Shown here one piece after another: positions 12,451-25,665 of a DNA stretch of 64,000 bases. The translations under genes were made by a program, and so were the position numbers. Within the stretch, counting starts at the first letter, position 1; every line of letters starts with the position of its first letter. Under the pieces are notes generated by a model, which was given only the letters and a program-made list of their open reading frames with translations, made no database searches and had not been told where the DNA came from. Source of the DNA: Epichloe hybrida (lineage: Eukaryota > Ascomycota > Sordariomycetes > Hypocreales > Clavicipitaceae); NCBI GenBank assembly GCA_019022495.1, contig JAFEKR010000009.1, forward strand, positions 1,860,001-1,924,000, written 5' to 3'.

Positions 12451-15450
12451 GGTTATAGGTAATTATTTGCCTTTAGCTAGTATTACTAAATAAAGCATTA
12501 GGAAAATATTCTAAATATAACTATGCATAATACACGCTTATTTCCTAATTTCTTTATACTACTTTTTAACTAACTAGTATATATACTAATGCTTTTAGCG
12601 GAATTAACACTATTTATATAGTAACTACTCTTTAATAAGGAACTTTAGTAACTAGCCTAAAAATCTTTACTAGTACTATTATACTATAGACTAACTAAAA
12701 AACCACCCTAGGGTATATAAAATTAAGCTTTACTTTATACTTATAAAGGAAATTTATTCCTAGTAATAGTTTTAGTCCTAGATTTAGTATTATATTTACT
12801 ATTACTATAAAATATCTAGTGATTTTAGTTTTATAAGCTATCCTTAGAATATAAAAATTAAACATAGCTTTTTTAGTTATAAAAAAGGAAGACCTTACTC
12901 TAGATATAGGCTTAGGTTTTTATATTACTTATTTTACATTTAATCTATTTTACTAGAGCTATACCTTATTTACTAAAATTAATAATATTCCTAAGTTAAG
13001 GTAAATCTAATAACTCTTACCCCTATTATTAAACTTAATATTAATCTTTAAATATATATTTACTTACTTCCTATTATATTTAACTTCTTATAGTCTTATA
13101 ATAGCCTTAATTACTTATTCTAAAACTAGTTAGTTTAGCTTTATTAAATCTATCCTTATAGTGTTTTTATTTACTTCTTTTTTAATATTTTCTATAAAGT
13201 AAGTTTTAATAAAATTTAAGTTTTATACCTAGGTTTCTATATAGTTATTCTCTTTAACCTCCCTTTCTTTAGCTATATAATAACTATATTCCTAAAGATA
13301 AGTCTTATATTATTATATATTAGAATTATTATTATATATTATAATATAAGTATATTTCTTATCCCTAGTAAATAGTTTCTCCTAATATTAAAATTACCTA
13401 GGCTACTACTACTAGCTAAATGCCTTTAATAGTCCTAGATCCTATGATTATTATTTATTATATTAGACTAGGGGGTTATCTTATTAATTCTAAATAAAAC
13501 CTAGATACTTTTCTCTATTCTCCTATAGTTTATTTTACTATAGTCTCTAGTTTTATCCCTTAATTTATATATTTTACTAGTATAGGCTTAGTTAGAAAAA
13601 ACCTAAGGATCTTTAAATATTCTAATTATTCTATCTATAATATTAATTTCCTAGCTAAAATTATATATTTAATAGTCTATTCTAATTTACTTAAGCTTTA
13701 TCCTTATTCTCTTTTAAGTTACTACTAAATATCTTAGTATTAAAATAAACTTTTAGCTTCCCTTTACCTTTTCTAACTATAAACTAATCTTTACTTTATA
13801 AGTAATTATATAAATCCTACCTTTTATTATTTACTATAGTAATATAGGCTAATCTTATATCTATTATTATTAAAACTAGATATATCTAGTGTAATCCTAG
13901 ATAAAGTTTAAGATATAAGCACACTAGAAGCTAATAATCCATTATTTCGCTATTTACTTTAGTATACTAGAAAATTTTTAATATAAAATCGCGAAAAGAT
14001 ATGTTATTCTTAATGTTTTCTTTAGTATATTTTATTTTATTAAGCTATGCTATTATATCCTAGACTTAAATACTAAATTCCTTTTAAACTACCTTAAAGA
14101 CTAATAGTATATTACTAAATATAGTGCTTTATTCTTCTAAATTAAGATATTATTAGTACTATACTATTATATCTCCTTAGAATAGTGTCTAGATCTTCTT
14201 TTAAATAATGTCTTATTAACTAGGGTTAGTATAATATAAGTAATCCTTAACTGCCTAGACTTATAATTTAATATTATAGAAAATAGTTTACTTTCTATTA
14301 TATATTAAAAGGTCTTTGCTAGCCTCTTCTAATTTATTATAAGGCTTAAAGTATCTAATATCTGTGATTTTCTATATTAAATCCGCGTTTTATTTTACGT
14401 TTTCTATCTATTAGTTATCCTAATTTTAATTAAACGCTAGATTTGTTCTTTTTCTAGGTTAGGAAGTTACGTACTATTCTAGTCCTAGGGAATACATAGT
14501 TTAATACTATATCTAGTGTAAATTTGCCTATTATTATATAAAATCCTATAGGTACTATAGTTACTAATACTATTAGTACTATAGGTATATTAGTTATGCT
14601 AATAGTCTTGCTTTAGTATCTAGGTAGCTATTATACTAACCCTAGTTATTTAGTAAATATAATATTCCCTAGGTGGCATTTTGCGCTAATAGTGTTAATC
14701 CTACTAAGGTATTTATACTTTATAAGCTTCTAATTTTAGTTATTAGTCTTATCACTAGCTAGTCTATTCCTACTGTTATTTTAGCTATTATCTCTTTCTA
14801 TATAGCCTAATATTGCTTTATTACCTCCTATAAAATCCTTATAGTATTAGATTTACTAATCTTAGTGTAAAACTCCCCTAGATCTTATAGGTTCCCTAAG
14901 GATTTTAACTAGAGATTATAAAATTCCTCTAAATCTAGTGAGTTCCCTAAGAGTCTTAATTATAAGTCCTCTAGATATAACCCTATTAGCTAGTTAGGGG
15001 GTTTAGTACGCTAAATAGTAGTGTTATTTTTAGGATAGTTTTTAATCCCCTTTCCTTTATTATTCTTATCCTTATCTATACTATTCTTAGTTCTAGTGGT
15101 TATAGTGCTATAAGTAAGGCTAATGTCTTTAGATTATCCTTCTAATACCTCACTGCCTTCTAATCTAGTAGATTTATTAAGAAAACCTATAGATTTAGCT
15201 TTATAAAGATATAATTTAACTTCCTTTTATGTAAGATATATAGCTTATAAATCTATTAGATTCTAGTAAATAAGTGGTTCTTAATATATTAGGTTTTTAT
15301 GTCTTTTAAGTAATCTATTATTAAATTTATATTTTATAAGTTTAATTAAATCTTCTTATTCCTTAGTTCTAATAAGTTACTGTTTTTAGTACTTAAATGT
15401 AACGTTTACTTTATTAAAAGCCTAAAACTAGTAAATAAGTTATAGTTTAT
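12451..15450 (-). pseudogene. H1 gag region and leader
   Basis: The stretch between the 5' LTR (15579-15775) and the RT should hold gag and protease. On the minus strand it contains semi-continuous protein-like stretches broken by TAA/TAG, for example around 14700-15200. I looked for a CCHC zinc knuckle and did not find a convincing one; a weak candidate near 13430-13450 lacks the right spacing. The gag assignment therefore rests on position rather than motifs. Confidence 0.4.
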
Positions 15451-15578
15451 TTTTAGTAACTAGGAAGTTAGACTAAATATCTATAAATTAACGTTATAAA
15501 TAATTAGATTTAAATATATAGTTTTTATTTCTAGGTTTCTAAAAGGGTATAATAAAAGAATCTCTAATTACTACTAAA

Positions 15579-15775
15579 TATTATATATAAGTTTAGTATA
15601 ATATAAGACGAATCTATTAGAGAGGCTAACGGATCTACTATTATAAAGTTATACTAAGTTTGCTATAAGAGCTACTATTAGGTGTAAGGTAAGATATCTA
15701 AAGAAAGTTAATTCTTTCTATCTAGAGTCTGAATCTAGTCTTATATGCGCTTGCATTCAGCTCCGCCACGTAACA
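15579..15775 (-). repeat. 5' LTR of H1
   Basis: This 197-bp direct repeat pairs with 4198-4394. Its right end CACGTAACA is intact; its left end is mutated to TATTATATA. It is followed by the target duplication CATAT at 15776-15780. Confidence 0.93.
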
Positions 15776-15886
15776 CATATTTATAGTTAAGCGCTATATA
15801 TTATTTATTATTATTTTAATATAGCTATTACTTAGTAAATAGCTATAAAATAGCTAGTAAAAGCTATTTAGGAGCCTAGCTATAAG
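15776..15886. other. Tract between H1 and the small TIR segment
   Basis: AT-rich sequence after the CATAT duplication, presumably the continuation of the element I tract cut by H1. No coding potential was seen. Confidence 0.35.
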
Positions 15887-16066
15887 TATGGGGGTAATTA
15901 TAAGGCCTTACTTATAACATAAGTACACTAGCACACCTTATAGATAGGCCACGCCCTAGGGCTAAGCCTACGTAACGCTAGCAAGCCACTAGCTATAAGC
16001 TAGTGACTCGCACGCATAACACACTTAGACCTAGCAAGCTTTAGTTAATATACCAGAGCCCCCATA
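15887..16066. mobile_element. Candidate small inverted-repeat element (MITE-like)
   Basis: This 180-bp segment is bounded by TATGGGGG (15887-15894) and its exact complement CCCCCATA (16059-16066). It is visibly richer in C and G than its surroundings and has an internal hairpin around CACTAGCTATAAGCTAGTG (15987-16005). The 10-mer GCCTAGCTAT occurs just outside both ends (15874-15883 and 16073-16082), but not directly abutting, so it is not a clean target duplication. It could instead be an outer part of the G 5' LTR that has diverged. Confidence 0.4.
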
Positions 16067-16094
16067 CCTCTTGCCTAGCTATCATTGTTCTCAT

Positions 16095-16291
16095 AAATAA
16101 AGAGGCTAGCTAGCTATAAGATAGCCACATGCTTATAAAGCAAGGTATTTATTAAAGACTATGTATATTATTAGTACTAGGTTAAAGATTAAAACCTTTA
16201 TATACCTACCCCTAGCTAGTATCTATCTAGTAGTAACTATAATAGTTTTAGCTATTACTTTATTTATAACCTTTTAGTATAAGCTATAATA
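16095..16291 (+). repeat. 5' LTR of G (recognisable part)
   Basis: It aligns without gaps to 25469-25665, with mostly transition differences. The sequence immediately upstream does not align to the outer 78 bp of the 3' LTR, so this copy is truncated, replaced or strongly diverged on its left. Confidence 0.8.
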
Positions 16292-16599
16292 AATTAATTT
16301 CTCTTAACCTTTTTAAGGATATAAACTATTAGCTAGATTATTATATAGCTAATACTCTAAAGATCTATAAGAAATATACTAGTACCTTATAATAATAAAG
16401 CTATAGATAATTAGGAAATTAAAGAACCCCTATAATCTAAAACTATAAATAATAATAAGGTATAATAAACACTACTTAATCCTAATTTAAGTAAAGGTAT
16501 AAATAATATAACTAAAGAAAAAAGGGTATTATAATAACACTATAAGGTTATATAAGCTAAGCTATATTACCTTTAGAGAAAATAAAAGGTCTTATAAAT

Positions 16600-17530
16600 A
16601 AAGGCATAAATTAAGAAGCTTAAGGTAAATCTAGGATTAAATAAACCTTAAACTAAACTTATAATTACCCCTTAATCTAGACTTATAATTACCTCTTAAA
16701 TATTAGCTATAATTTTACCTTTAGTCTATAGTAACTTAGTAGTAATTATATAGTAAGGTAATCTTATTAAAATATAAATAAAAATACTTATATATAAAGG
16801 GGAAATATATAAAAGCTTATAGAATTTCTTAGTAAACCTAGATATATTATTTAAATTAAATTACTATACCTTTAAAAATAATATAACTAAGGTAATATAT
16901 ATAAGTAGTTACCTAGCTAGTAATATAAAGTAATAATAAAAATATTATATAGCTATAAATAAGTATATAAATTATTTATTAATTACCTAGGTAAATTTTC
17001 TAAAATAGCTAAAAACTAGAATAATAAATATAAGTATAAGATACTTAAAAGTAATAAGATTATTACTAAATCTTAGGTAAAAGAATAACTAATTATTTTA
17101 ATTCTTTATATAAGCTTAGGCTAAGGTAAAAGCTAAGTTACCTAAAGAAATCACTATATATCTAAGAATTATAATATTTTTAAATAGCTTAAATAATACT
17201 ATAAAAAAGTAAATAATTAGTTAAGAGATTTTAATAACTTAAAGCTAACTATAAAGCTAAAGTAAGAAAGTAAAGATTATAATAAGTTTAAGCTAAAGTA
17301 ATAAAAAAAGTTAAGACCTTAAAAGAAAGAAATAATACTCTTATTTTATATTATCTATAAATAAGATATAGTAATAAAGTAAAGATTAAAAGAAAATATT
17401 ATTTTTAGTATACTATAAATATAAAAAGCCTAGGTATACTTTACTAGCTTATTAAGTACTAGATTATTTTACTTATAAAAGTACTAAGTATATTACTTAG
17501 AAATATAAAGAAAGTAATAATAAAGCTATA
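16600..17530 (+). pseudogene. G gag with fully mutated CCHC zinc knuckle
   Basis: Nucleocapsid-type gag of a gypsy element. Protein-like sequence can be followed through TAA/TAG codons from about 16600. The zinc knuckle C-x2-C-x4-H-x4-C is visible at 17411-17452, where all four metal ligands have become Tyr (reading YYKYKKPRYTLLAY). TGT to TAT and CAT to TAT are exactly the changes RIP gives on the two strands. It is followed by protease and pol in the same direction. Confidence 0.75.
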
Positions 17531-17599
17531 TTTTCTAATATAATACTAGTTTAATTAGTATAAACCTAGGAATATAATCTTACTATAGAATACCCTATA

Positions 17600-20500
17600 G
17601 ATAATAAAATAAGAATATAAGTATCTTTATAATAAGATAACTAGTAGTTAGCTATATAAGTGCTATTTAATATAGGTATATAGTCTTTAATAATTTATCT
17701 AAAATTATTATTAAAAAAGGATTAGGAAAATATAATTTAATTAGATAGAATATTAAAGAGTATAAGTAAAAAAGTAATTTTATATTAAGGAATTCTAAAA
17801 AAATTAGTTAAGATAAAAGATAGTATAGGATTTATAAAGGTTTACTAAGTTAGTTACTTTATTACTAATATAAGTAAAGGGATAATTCTAGGTATAAACT
17901 AGATTAAAGAGTATTTACTTATAATTATATATTAGGAGTATAAATACTAAAGATATCTAGTAATAATAAAATATCTCTCCTTTACTTATAGTAAGTAGTA
18001 AGTATATAAGGAGAAAAAAATAGTAGTAATTACTTTATTATTAAAAGTAATAAAGATTAGGCTAAGTATTTTAGAAAATAAAAATTAAAAAGAAAAAGGA
18101 AAAGGCTAATTAAAGAACCTAGTAATAATAAATATATAAATAAATAGTAAAGTAACTATATAAATCTTAGAGTATACTTATTTATAGTAAAAAAGTAAAG
18201 GTATTATAGTTATACTAATTCTAGAAAACATAAGTAATAAAGAAGCTATATTAAATTAAAATAAGAGCACTAAATACCTTATACTAATAATCCTAGAAAA
18301 ATATAGGGAGTTTATAAATATTTTTTCTAAAGAGTTAGTAAGTAAGCTTCCTAAACTAGAAGGTTATACTTATACTATTAAATTAGAAGAAAGGAAAACA
18401 TTACCTTAGGGGCCTATATATAATTTAGCTAAGAGAGAGCTAAAGGTTCTCTAAGAGTACCTTATAATTATATAGCTTAAAGGGTAAATTAGAAGATTAG
18501 TTAGCCTAGCTAAAGCCTTAATTTTATTTATTTTAAAGAAAGGAAGGAAATTAAGGCTTTATATAAATTATAAGGGCCTAAATAAGATTATAATTAAGAA
18601 TAAGGCCTCTTTACCCCTTATTACTAAAATTCTTAATTAATTAGTAAGTATAGTTATTTTTATAGTCTTAGATTTAAAAGATATATATTACTAGCTATAT
18701 ATTTACTTAGGTAATAAGTAAAAAATAGTATTTTATTATTAATATAGTTACTTTAAATATCTAGTAATACTATTTAAACTAGTTAATATAATAGTAACTT
18801 TTTAAGAGTATATTAATAATACTATTAAAGGACTTATTAATAAAACTTATATTATTTATTTAGATAATATACTAATATATAGTAGTAAGGTTAAAGAGTA
18901 TATAAAGTATATTAAATAAGTTTTATATAGGTTTAAGTAGGTAAGCTATTTTATTAACCTTAAGAAATATTGATTTTTAGTTAAGAAAGTTAAATTTTTA
19001 GGCTTTAAGATATTAGAGAAAGGTATTATAATAGACTTAGTAAGAGTTAAAGTAATTATAACCTAGCTAATACTATATAGTGTTTTTAATATTTAGTTAT
19101 TTCTTAGTTTTACTAGATTTTACTACTATTTTATTAAATAGTATAGTAAAGTTATTATTTTATTAATAAATTACCTTAGAGGGAATTAACTAGTAATATT
19201 TAAACTAAAACTCTATAAGTTAGTAATATTTAAAGAACTTTAATAAAGATTTTAGGAAGTGCTAATTCTAGTGTATTTTAACTTACTTATATATCTTAGA
19301 GTAAAGATAAATATATCTAGATATATAATTAAGGCTATACTTATAATATTAGTGCTAGGTTACTAGCACTTAGTTATATTTATATTAAGGAAAATAACTA
19401 ATACTAAATTATAATATTTAATACCTAATAGTAAATTATTAGCTATCTAAGAGGCTTTTTATATATAGAGACACTATCTTACTTATTTAGCTTATATAAT
19501 TAAAGTTATTATAGATTACTTAAACTATAAGTACCTTACTATAAAGCTTAAGCTTACTAGTAAGTAAGTAACTATACTTAATAAGCTTTATTCTTTTAAT
19601 TTTAAGATTATATATTATATAAGGAAATTAAATCCTACTAACTTACTTTTAAGAAAACTAGATTTTATAAGTAAGGTAAGGAAAGAGAAAGTAATAACTA
19701 TATAACTTCTTACCTTTTTATTTAAATTTATAAATACTAAGTAATAGGAATACTATAGTAATATTATTAGTGCTATAGGTTTCTTAAAAACATTACTTAG
19801 TATAACTTATAGTTAGTTATAATAATACTATAATAATATTACTAATATCTAGGGTTTTAAAAAATCATAACTTAACTATATTCCTAAAGAACCTAATAAT
19901 CTAAATAATCTTAGAAGAGTTATATTAGTAAGGTTATTTAATACTTTTTATACTTCTATTAATAAGTAATAAGCTAGCTATAGTAATACTATTAGTACCT
20001 AGTATATATATTATTTATTACTTAATTATTTTAATTTTCCTATTAGACTAGCTATTTTTAATAAGGATAAACTAGTATAGGTTATTACTAGTAAGTAATA
20101 AGGGCGCCCCTTAAAAATATCACTTATTTATATCCTTATAAGACTAGAAGTATTTATTAAACTAATTACTTATAAAGATATTATAGCTAGGATTTAATTT
20201 ATTTAGAAAACCTCTTTTAAGTTTAACTCTAACTTTCTAGAAAAGAGCTTAGAATTAAAACCCCTAATTTAAGTCTTATTATATAAAGTATAGTAAGGTA
20301 ATAACTTTACTATAGCTTAATTAAAGTTACTTAAAAGTAGTAATCTAGCTATATCCTAGATATAGTTAATTAAACTCTCTAAGCTATTAATATTTAAGAA
20401 TTATATTTTTATTTCTCTAGGTATAAGAAAAGAAATTTTATTACTAACTTATAATAACCTTATTACTAGGCACTAAGAAGTAAGTAAAACTCTTTATTAG

Positions 20501-21730
20501 ATTATAAACTAATATTATTAGCTAATAATAAAGAAAGATATAAAGGTATATATTAGTACTTATATAAATTATTAGACTTTAAAACTAAGGCATTATAAAC
20601 TATATAGTAAGCTAGCTATACTACTAGTGCTTAATTACCTTTTTTAAGAATTATTAATAGATTTTATTACTAGACTTTTACTAGTAAAAGACTTAAATTA
20701 GACTTATAATATAATTCTAGTTATTATTAACTATTTTATAAAATATAGTATTTATATCCCTATTTTAATATAACTAACTAGTAATAGCCTAGTAATTATA
20801 TTCTTAGAATATATTTTTAGAGACTATAAAGCCCTAGAAAGTATTATAATAAACTAAGGTTTTATATTTACTAGTAGTTTTTAAATAACTTTTCATTATT
20901 TTCTTATAACTAAGTACTTACTTAGTATTACTTTTTACCCCTAGATAAATAGCTAGATAAAATATTTAAACTAGGCCTTAGAATATTATTTAAGGGCTTT
21001 TACTTATACTAAATAAACTAATTAGGTAAATAACCTATTAATAGCGTAATTTATATATAATATAAGTAATTACTTAATATATAGCTATATACTAGTAAAG
21101 GTATTATAAGGTTATAATCCTAGAGGTCTATAGTAAGTAATAGTAAATATCCCTTTAGTAAATAATTAAGCTAAAAGTAAAGTTTTAGTACTAAAAGAGA
21201 AGTATACTATAATTAAATAGCTTTTAAGTAACTTATAAACTTAGTATAAAAAATATTATAACTAGAAGAAAACTCTAATAAGGTTTAAAGTTAGTAACTA
21301 TATTTTACTATTAATAAAGAATATTAACCTAAGATACCTTAGTAAGAAGCTAGCTATAAAGTACTTAAGCCCTTATAAGATTAAAAATGTAATTAAAAGT
21401 TATAAATTAGTATATTAATTAAAATTACTACTTAGGACTTAATTATATAATATATTTAATATTACTAGTCTTAAACCTTTTAAAAGGGATTTAATAAATA
21501 TAGAAAATATATCCTTATTATAAGATACTATTAAAGATAATAAATAAGAGTTTAAAGTTAAGAGAATTATTTTATATTACTATAATAAAAGGTATTATAA
21601 ATACCTAGTTAAATAAAAAATCTATAATACTTTAAAGAATTCTTAGGTATTAAAAAGGGATTTTATTACTAAAGAAATTATTTATAACTATAAGTAATAG
21701 CTAAGTAATAAAGTTAATATAAGGTAATTA
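17600..21730 (+). pseudogene. G pol: protease, RT, RNase H, integrase, chromodomain
   Basis: A possible protease active site (ALFNIG, family form A-L-F-D-S/T-G) lies at about 17650-17690. RT begins near 18390; KLRLYINYKGLNKI matches the K-L-R-x-C-V-D-Y-R-G-L-N box near 18550, and YLDNILIYS, the Y-x-D-D box with one Asp to Asn change, lies near 18860. KFLGFKI follows at about 18990. RNase H is at about 19260-19560. The integrase core has LIDFITRL near 20655, IINQGFIFTSSF near 20850 and FYPQINSQIKYLNQ near 20935. An integrase C-terminus lies at 21270-21490 and a chromodomain with YLVKQK at about 21560-21720. All lie on one strand in standard chromovirus order. It is inactivated by dense stop codons. 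Confidence 0.88.
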
Positions 21731-22632
21731 TAATTTATAAGTTAATATACTAAAGATATTAGAAAATAAAGTTAATTTACTTAGATAACTTAAATAATCT
21801 ATTATATAGCTACTAAGCACTTATATCTTTATAATAGAGTTAGTCCCTAAGATTACTAGTCTCTTATTATTAGTAATAACTATAGGACTTATAGAGAAAA
21901 AGGCCTTAGGAGTATTTTTATTATTAAAATCCCTCTTTTTATATATATAAACCTAAAGTATACTAGGAAGCTTAATAAAACTAATATATTTAGGTAAATT
22001 AATAGTATTTAGTATAAACTACTAGTAAGTTAATTAAGCATTAGCTATATATATTAAGAAAGCTTACTATTAGGATCTTTTAGGCTATAAAGTAAAGATA
22101 GTTTAAAATATTAATTTAGGTCTTTAGATTTATAGTATTACTTAGTAATACTATTATAGTATATTTATTATATTTTACCTTATAAGGAATATTAGTAAAT
22201 ATTTAAGTATAGTAAATATTTAAGTATAGTAAATATTTAAGTATAGTAAATATTTAAGTATAGTAAATATAATTATACTTACTTTATTCTAATAGTAATA
22301 ATTACCTTTAGAAGTAGCTTTAATAAGTTTAAATAGCCTATTATAAAGCTATATAATTTAAGCTAGAGTCTAGTAATATATAAATAATAAGTTAGTAAAT
22401 TTTAGTTAAAAGAGATATACTATAATATAGTTTTTATTATTTTAGAAGTAATAAGTATATTTTATTAAATAGCCTATTAAATATTAGCTATAAAAAATAG
22501 TAAGTAAGTAAAGAAATTATACTTAAAGATTTATTATATTCTATAAGGAAGGTCTTTTTATTAATAAGGTATTCTAGGATCTTATAGGTATTATTTTTAG
22601 GAGAATATTTTATATTATTACTTACTAATAAT
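21731..22632. other. 3' non-coding part of G, before element B
   Basis: No gene was found. The tract continues after the chromodomain and is interrupted at 22633 by element B, resuming at 24416. It contains a short tandem repeat at 22197-22270. Confidence 0.5.
22197..22270. repeat. 17-bp tandem repeat (about 4 units)
   Basis: The unit AAATATTTAAGTATAGT is repeated four times without change and trails into a partial fifth copy. It lies in the non-coding 3' part of G. Lack of divergence between units suggests recent slippage. Confidence 0.9.
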
Positions 22633-24407
22633 CAGAGTATTGCACTAAAACGTGTAGTGTAGTGTAGTATTTATAGTGTAGTGTAGTAATTACACTATAA
22701 ACTACACTACACTATAAACTACACTAACTACAAGGAAAAAAAAACTACATTACACTAACTACAAACACTATAAATGTAGTATTAGACTTTTTATTAGTTA
22801 TTAGTATTATAAGGATTAAAAGAATGCTAGTTATATAAAAGCTTTTATTATTACCTATTTTATTTTATTAGTTATAGAATTTATAATATTATATTATTTT
22901 AGTAATTTTACTATAACTAAGTAAGGTTATATATAATATTATACTTTTTTAATAATACTATTTAACTTAATACTTTATTTCCCTAATATAACTTAAAGAA
23001 AAACCTTCTTATTATATTATTTACTATTTCTATAAATTATTTTATATTTCTATAAATTATTATTATTACTTATTTTAAAAAAAACTATAAAAAAACTACT
23101 AGTAAACTTAATATAAGTAGCTTATTATATCTTATTATAGCTTATAATAGCTTATAATAGCTTATAATACTAATATTACTAGTATTACTAAGATTACTAA
23201 GATTACTTATAATATTATTAGTGTTAAAGTTTAATAAATAATAAATAATAAATAAATAACTTAAATATAGATACTAGTAATTATAAGTAAATTACTATAG
23301 TAAAAGCTATAGTTTTTAATAACTTAGTATTTTAAGGTTTTTAAAAATATTAATATTATAAAAATGTTTTCTCTTTTATATTTTTTTAAAATAATAATAA
23401 AAGTAAAATAATAGTAATAATAGTAATTAAGTAATAATAGTAATTAAGTAATAATAGTAATTAAGTAATAATAGTAATTAAGGTTATTAAAGTTATTAAA
23501 GCTCTTATAATAAGTATAGTATATTATATAAAAGTAAGTCTTAGTTTTATTTTAAAAAATAAGTTAAACTTATTTTTTATAGCTTAATTAAGCTATATAG
23601 GGTAATTAAAATAATACTATTAATTCTTTATTAATAGATTATAAATATTAGTTTATTATATTCTTTATTTATATATTATAGTAATAAGATATATAAAGTT
23701 ACTATATATAACTTCTTAAGGCTTTAGAATTATAAAGCTAAAAGTAATATTTAATTAGTTTAAATCTTAAATAAATGGTTTAAGCTTTTTTTAAGTTCTT
23801 ATTATATTAAGAATAAGATTTAAGTACTAAGTATATATTTTATTAACTTCTAGTAATTTATCTAGATTTCTTAATTAATTTTATTCTATTAGTTTAGGGT
23901 ATTTTTTATTTAAAATAATAATAATAGTATTTTAAAATATAAAATAATTAATAGTAATAGTAAATAAAATAATAAGAAGGTTTTTCTTTAAGTTATATTA
24001 GTAAAATAAAGTATTAGGTATAATAGTATTATTAAAAAGTTATAATATTATAAATTACCCTAGTTATAGTAAAATCCTTAAAAAAAGGTAAATTTTATAA
24101 ATTATATAACTAATTAGGTAAAATAGGTAATAATAAAAGCTTCTAAATAACTAGCCTTCTTTTAATCCTTATAATAACCTTATATAATAAAAAAGCCCAC
24201 TTTTTTTTTACTAATACTATATTTGTAGTTTTTATAGTTAGTGTAATTAGTAACTACACTAACTACACTACACTATAAGCAAAAAAAAACTACACTACAC
24301 TACACTATAAAAAAAAAATACACTATACTAACTATAAAAAAAAAACTATAATACATTAACTATAAGAAAAAAAAAACTACACTAACTACACTATAAATAA
24401 TACTTTA
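22633..24407. mobile_element. hAT-like non-autonomous element B
   Basis: This 1,775-bp insertion starts CAGAGTATTGCAC and ends AATACTTTA, the mutated complement of CAGAGTATT. It is flanked by a perfect 8-bp duplication CTAATAAT (22625-22632 and 24408-24415). Both ends carry sub-terminal blocks of TAGTGTAG/CTACACTA repeats, typical of transposase-binding ends in hAT elements. The AT-rich interior has no recognisable transposase. Same family as C, D and the partial copy at 49530, and the only one of that group with matching flanks. Confidence 0.9.
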
Positions 24408-24415
24408 CTAATAAT

Positions 24416-25390
24416 AGTGTATATATAAAATCTTTTTTAAAGTTATTTTACTAGTAATAAGTTAGTAATAAAGATACTATAAGAATATAATAAACTTATA
24501 ATAAGATTTTAAAAGAAGTTTACTTTAGAGAAAACTTTATAGGAGATTTTATATAAGACTTTATAGGAGTTTTTTTAGTTAATAAATCTTCTTAAGGTAT
24601 TAATAAAGGTAAAGTTTTAATATAAGACTTAGATATAGTAAACTAGCTATAAGTTAGCTATAATAAACTAAATAAAGAAGTTATACTAGTAAGAGTATAA
24701 ACTTATAAGCTAGATAAGGGCAAAAAACTAAGATAAATAAGGAGAATAAATAATAATAATAATTAGGGACTAAAAGAGATTAGTAATTACTAAGTAATAG
24801 TAATAAAAGAGCTACTACTTAGCTAGTAAAGGTAACTTATAAGGTTAAGGGATATTATAAGAGAAAGAAAGTATATAAAAGGGAGGGAAAATTAGTCTCT
24901 TTATATTAACCCTAGACCCCTTAAGTAATCTAATGCACTATATATAGGTAATTTATAAATTATAATAATAACTATTAGCACTACTAATTATATATATGCC
25001 TAATAGCTATAAACTTATAGTAACTATAATATAAGCCCTTTAGTTAGACTATTTAAAACTATAGTATTAAGTACCTTATTTATTTAAACTAATTATAAAA
25101 ATTAATATAGGTTATCTATTTTTTTTCTTCTAGCTATATAATAGGTAATAATATTTATTTTACTATGTTAAAGCTATATATAAGCTACTATTTAAATATT
25201 ACTAACTATAATAAAGGGGGTTATTTTTAATTAGTAATATTATTATTATTATTTCTTTTTATTTACCTATATATCTAATATCTAGATATAAGGTACCCTA
25301 TCTTATTTTCCTTATAAAGGTTTAATATAATAACTATACCCTAAGTAAGTAGCTTATTTTATAATTAAGGTTAATTATATATAGGGGAGA
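24416..25390. other. 3' non-coding part of G, after element B
   Basis: No gene recognised. It resumes the tract cut by element B and ends in the purine run GGGGAGA immediately before the 3' LTR, a candidate polypurine tract. Confidence 0.5.
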
Positions 25391-25665
25391 TATTATATTA
25401 GGAGCGTAAAGGTTAAAGATAGGATATTTATTAAAGTAAGTCTTTAAAAAACCTTTAGGCTATATAAATAATAAAGAGGCTAGCTAGCTATAAGATAGCT
25501 ATATACTTATAAAGCAAGGTATTTATTAAAGACTATATATATTATTAGTACTAGGTTAGAGATTAAAACGTTTATGCACTTACCTTTAGCTAGTATTTAT
25601 CTAGTAGTAACTACAATAGTCTTAGCTATTACTTTATTTATAACCTTTTAGTGCAAGCTATGACA
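25391..25665 (+). repeat. 3' LTR of G
   Basis: It begins TATTATATTAGGAGCG (expected TG changed to TA) right after a purine tract and ends CTATGACA. Its last 197 bp align to the 5' LTR at 16095-16291. Confidence 0.8.

Larger units (their letters stand above)
4198..15775 (-). mobile_element. Complete LTR retrotransposon H1 (Ty3/gypsy)
   Basis: The element is bounded by two 197-bp LTRs (4198-4394 and 15579-15775) whose ends are TGTTACGTG and CACGTAACA. The 5-bp target duplication CATAT is present at 4193-4197 and 15776-15780. Coding direction is minus, so the 5' LTR is at 15579-15775. Order on the minus strand: gag region, RT, RNase H, integrase, chromodomain, then a third long frame. A hAT-like element (10223-11712) interrupts the RT. 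The two LTRs differ mainly by C/T and G/A changes, which fits RIP. A second partial copy in the opposite orientation lies at 28746-33552. Confidence 0.92.
16095..25665 (+). mobile_element. Ty3/gypsy chromodomain retrotransposon G
   Basis: Direct repeats 16095-16291 and 25469-25665 align without gaps and end in CTATAATA and CTATGACA respectively. Between them lie gag with a zinc knuckle, protease, RT, RNase H, integrase and chromodomain, all on the plus strand. A purine stretch GGGGAGA at 25384-25390 directly precedes the 3' LTR, the usual position of the polypurine tract. A hAT-like element (22633-24407) is inserted downstream of pol. The outer part of the 5' LTR could not be matched, so the left boundary and the target duplication are undetermined. 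Confidence 0.82.

Noticed and set aside
13420..13460. Zinc knuckle in H1 gag
   Set aside because: A His with nearby Asn/Ile residues is present but the spacing and the codons do not fit C-x2-C-x4-H-x4-C after RIP.
4198..15775. Calling H a Ty1/copia element
   Set aside because: In both copies the domain order is RT, RNase H, then integrase with a chromodomain, which is the gypsy order; copia has integrase before RT.
22633..22760. Telomere-like or satellite repeats (TAGTGTAG tracts)
   Set aside because: They occur as paired sub-terminal blocks of hAT-like elements, not as a terminal or long uniform array.
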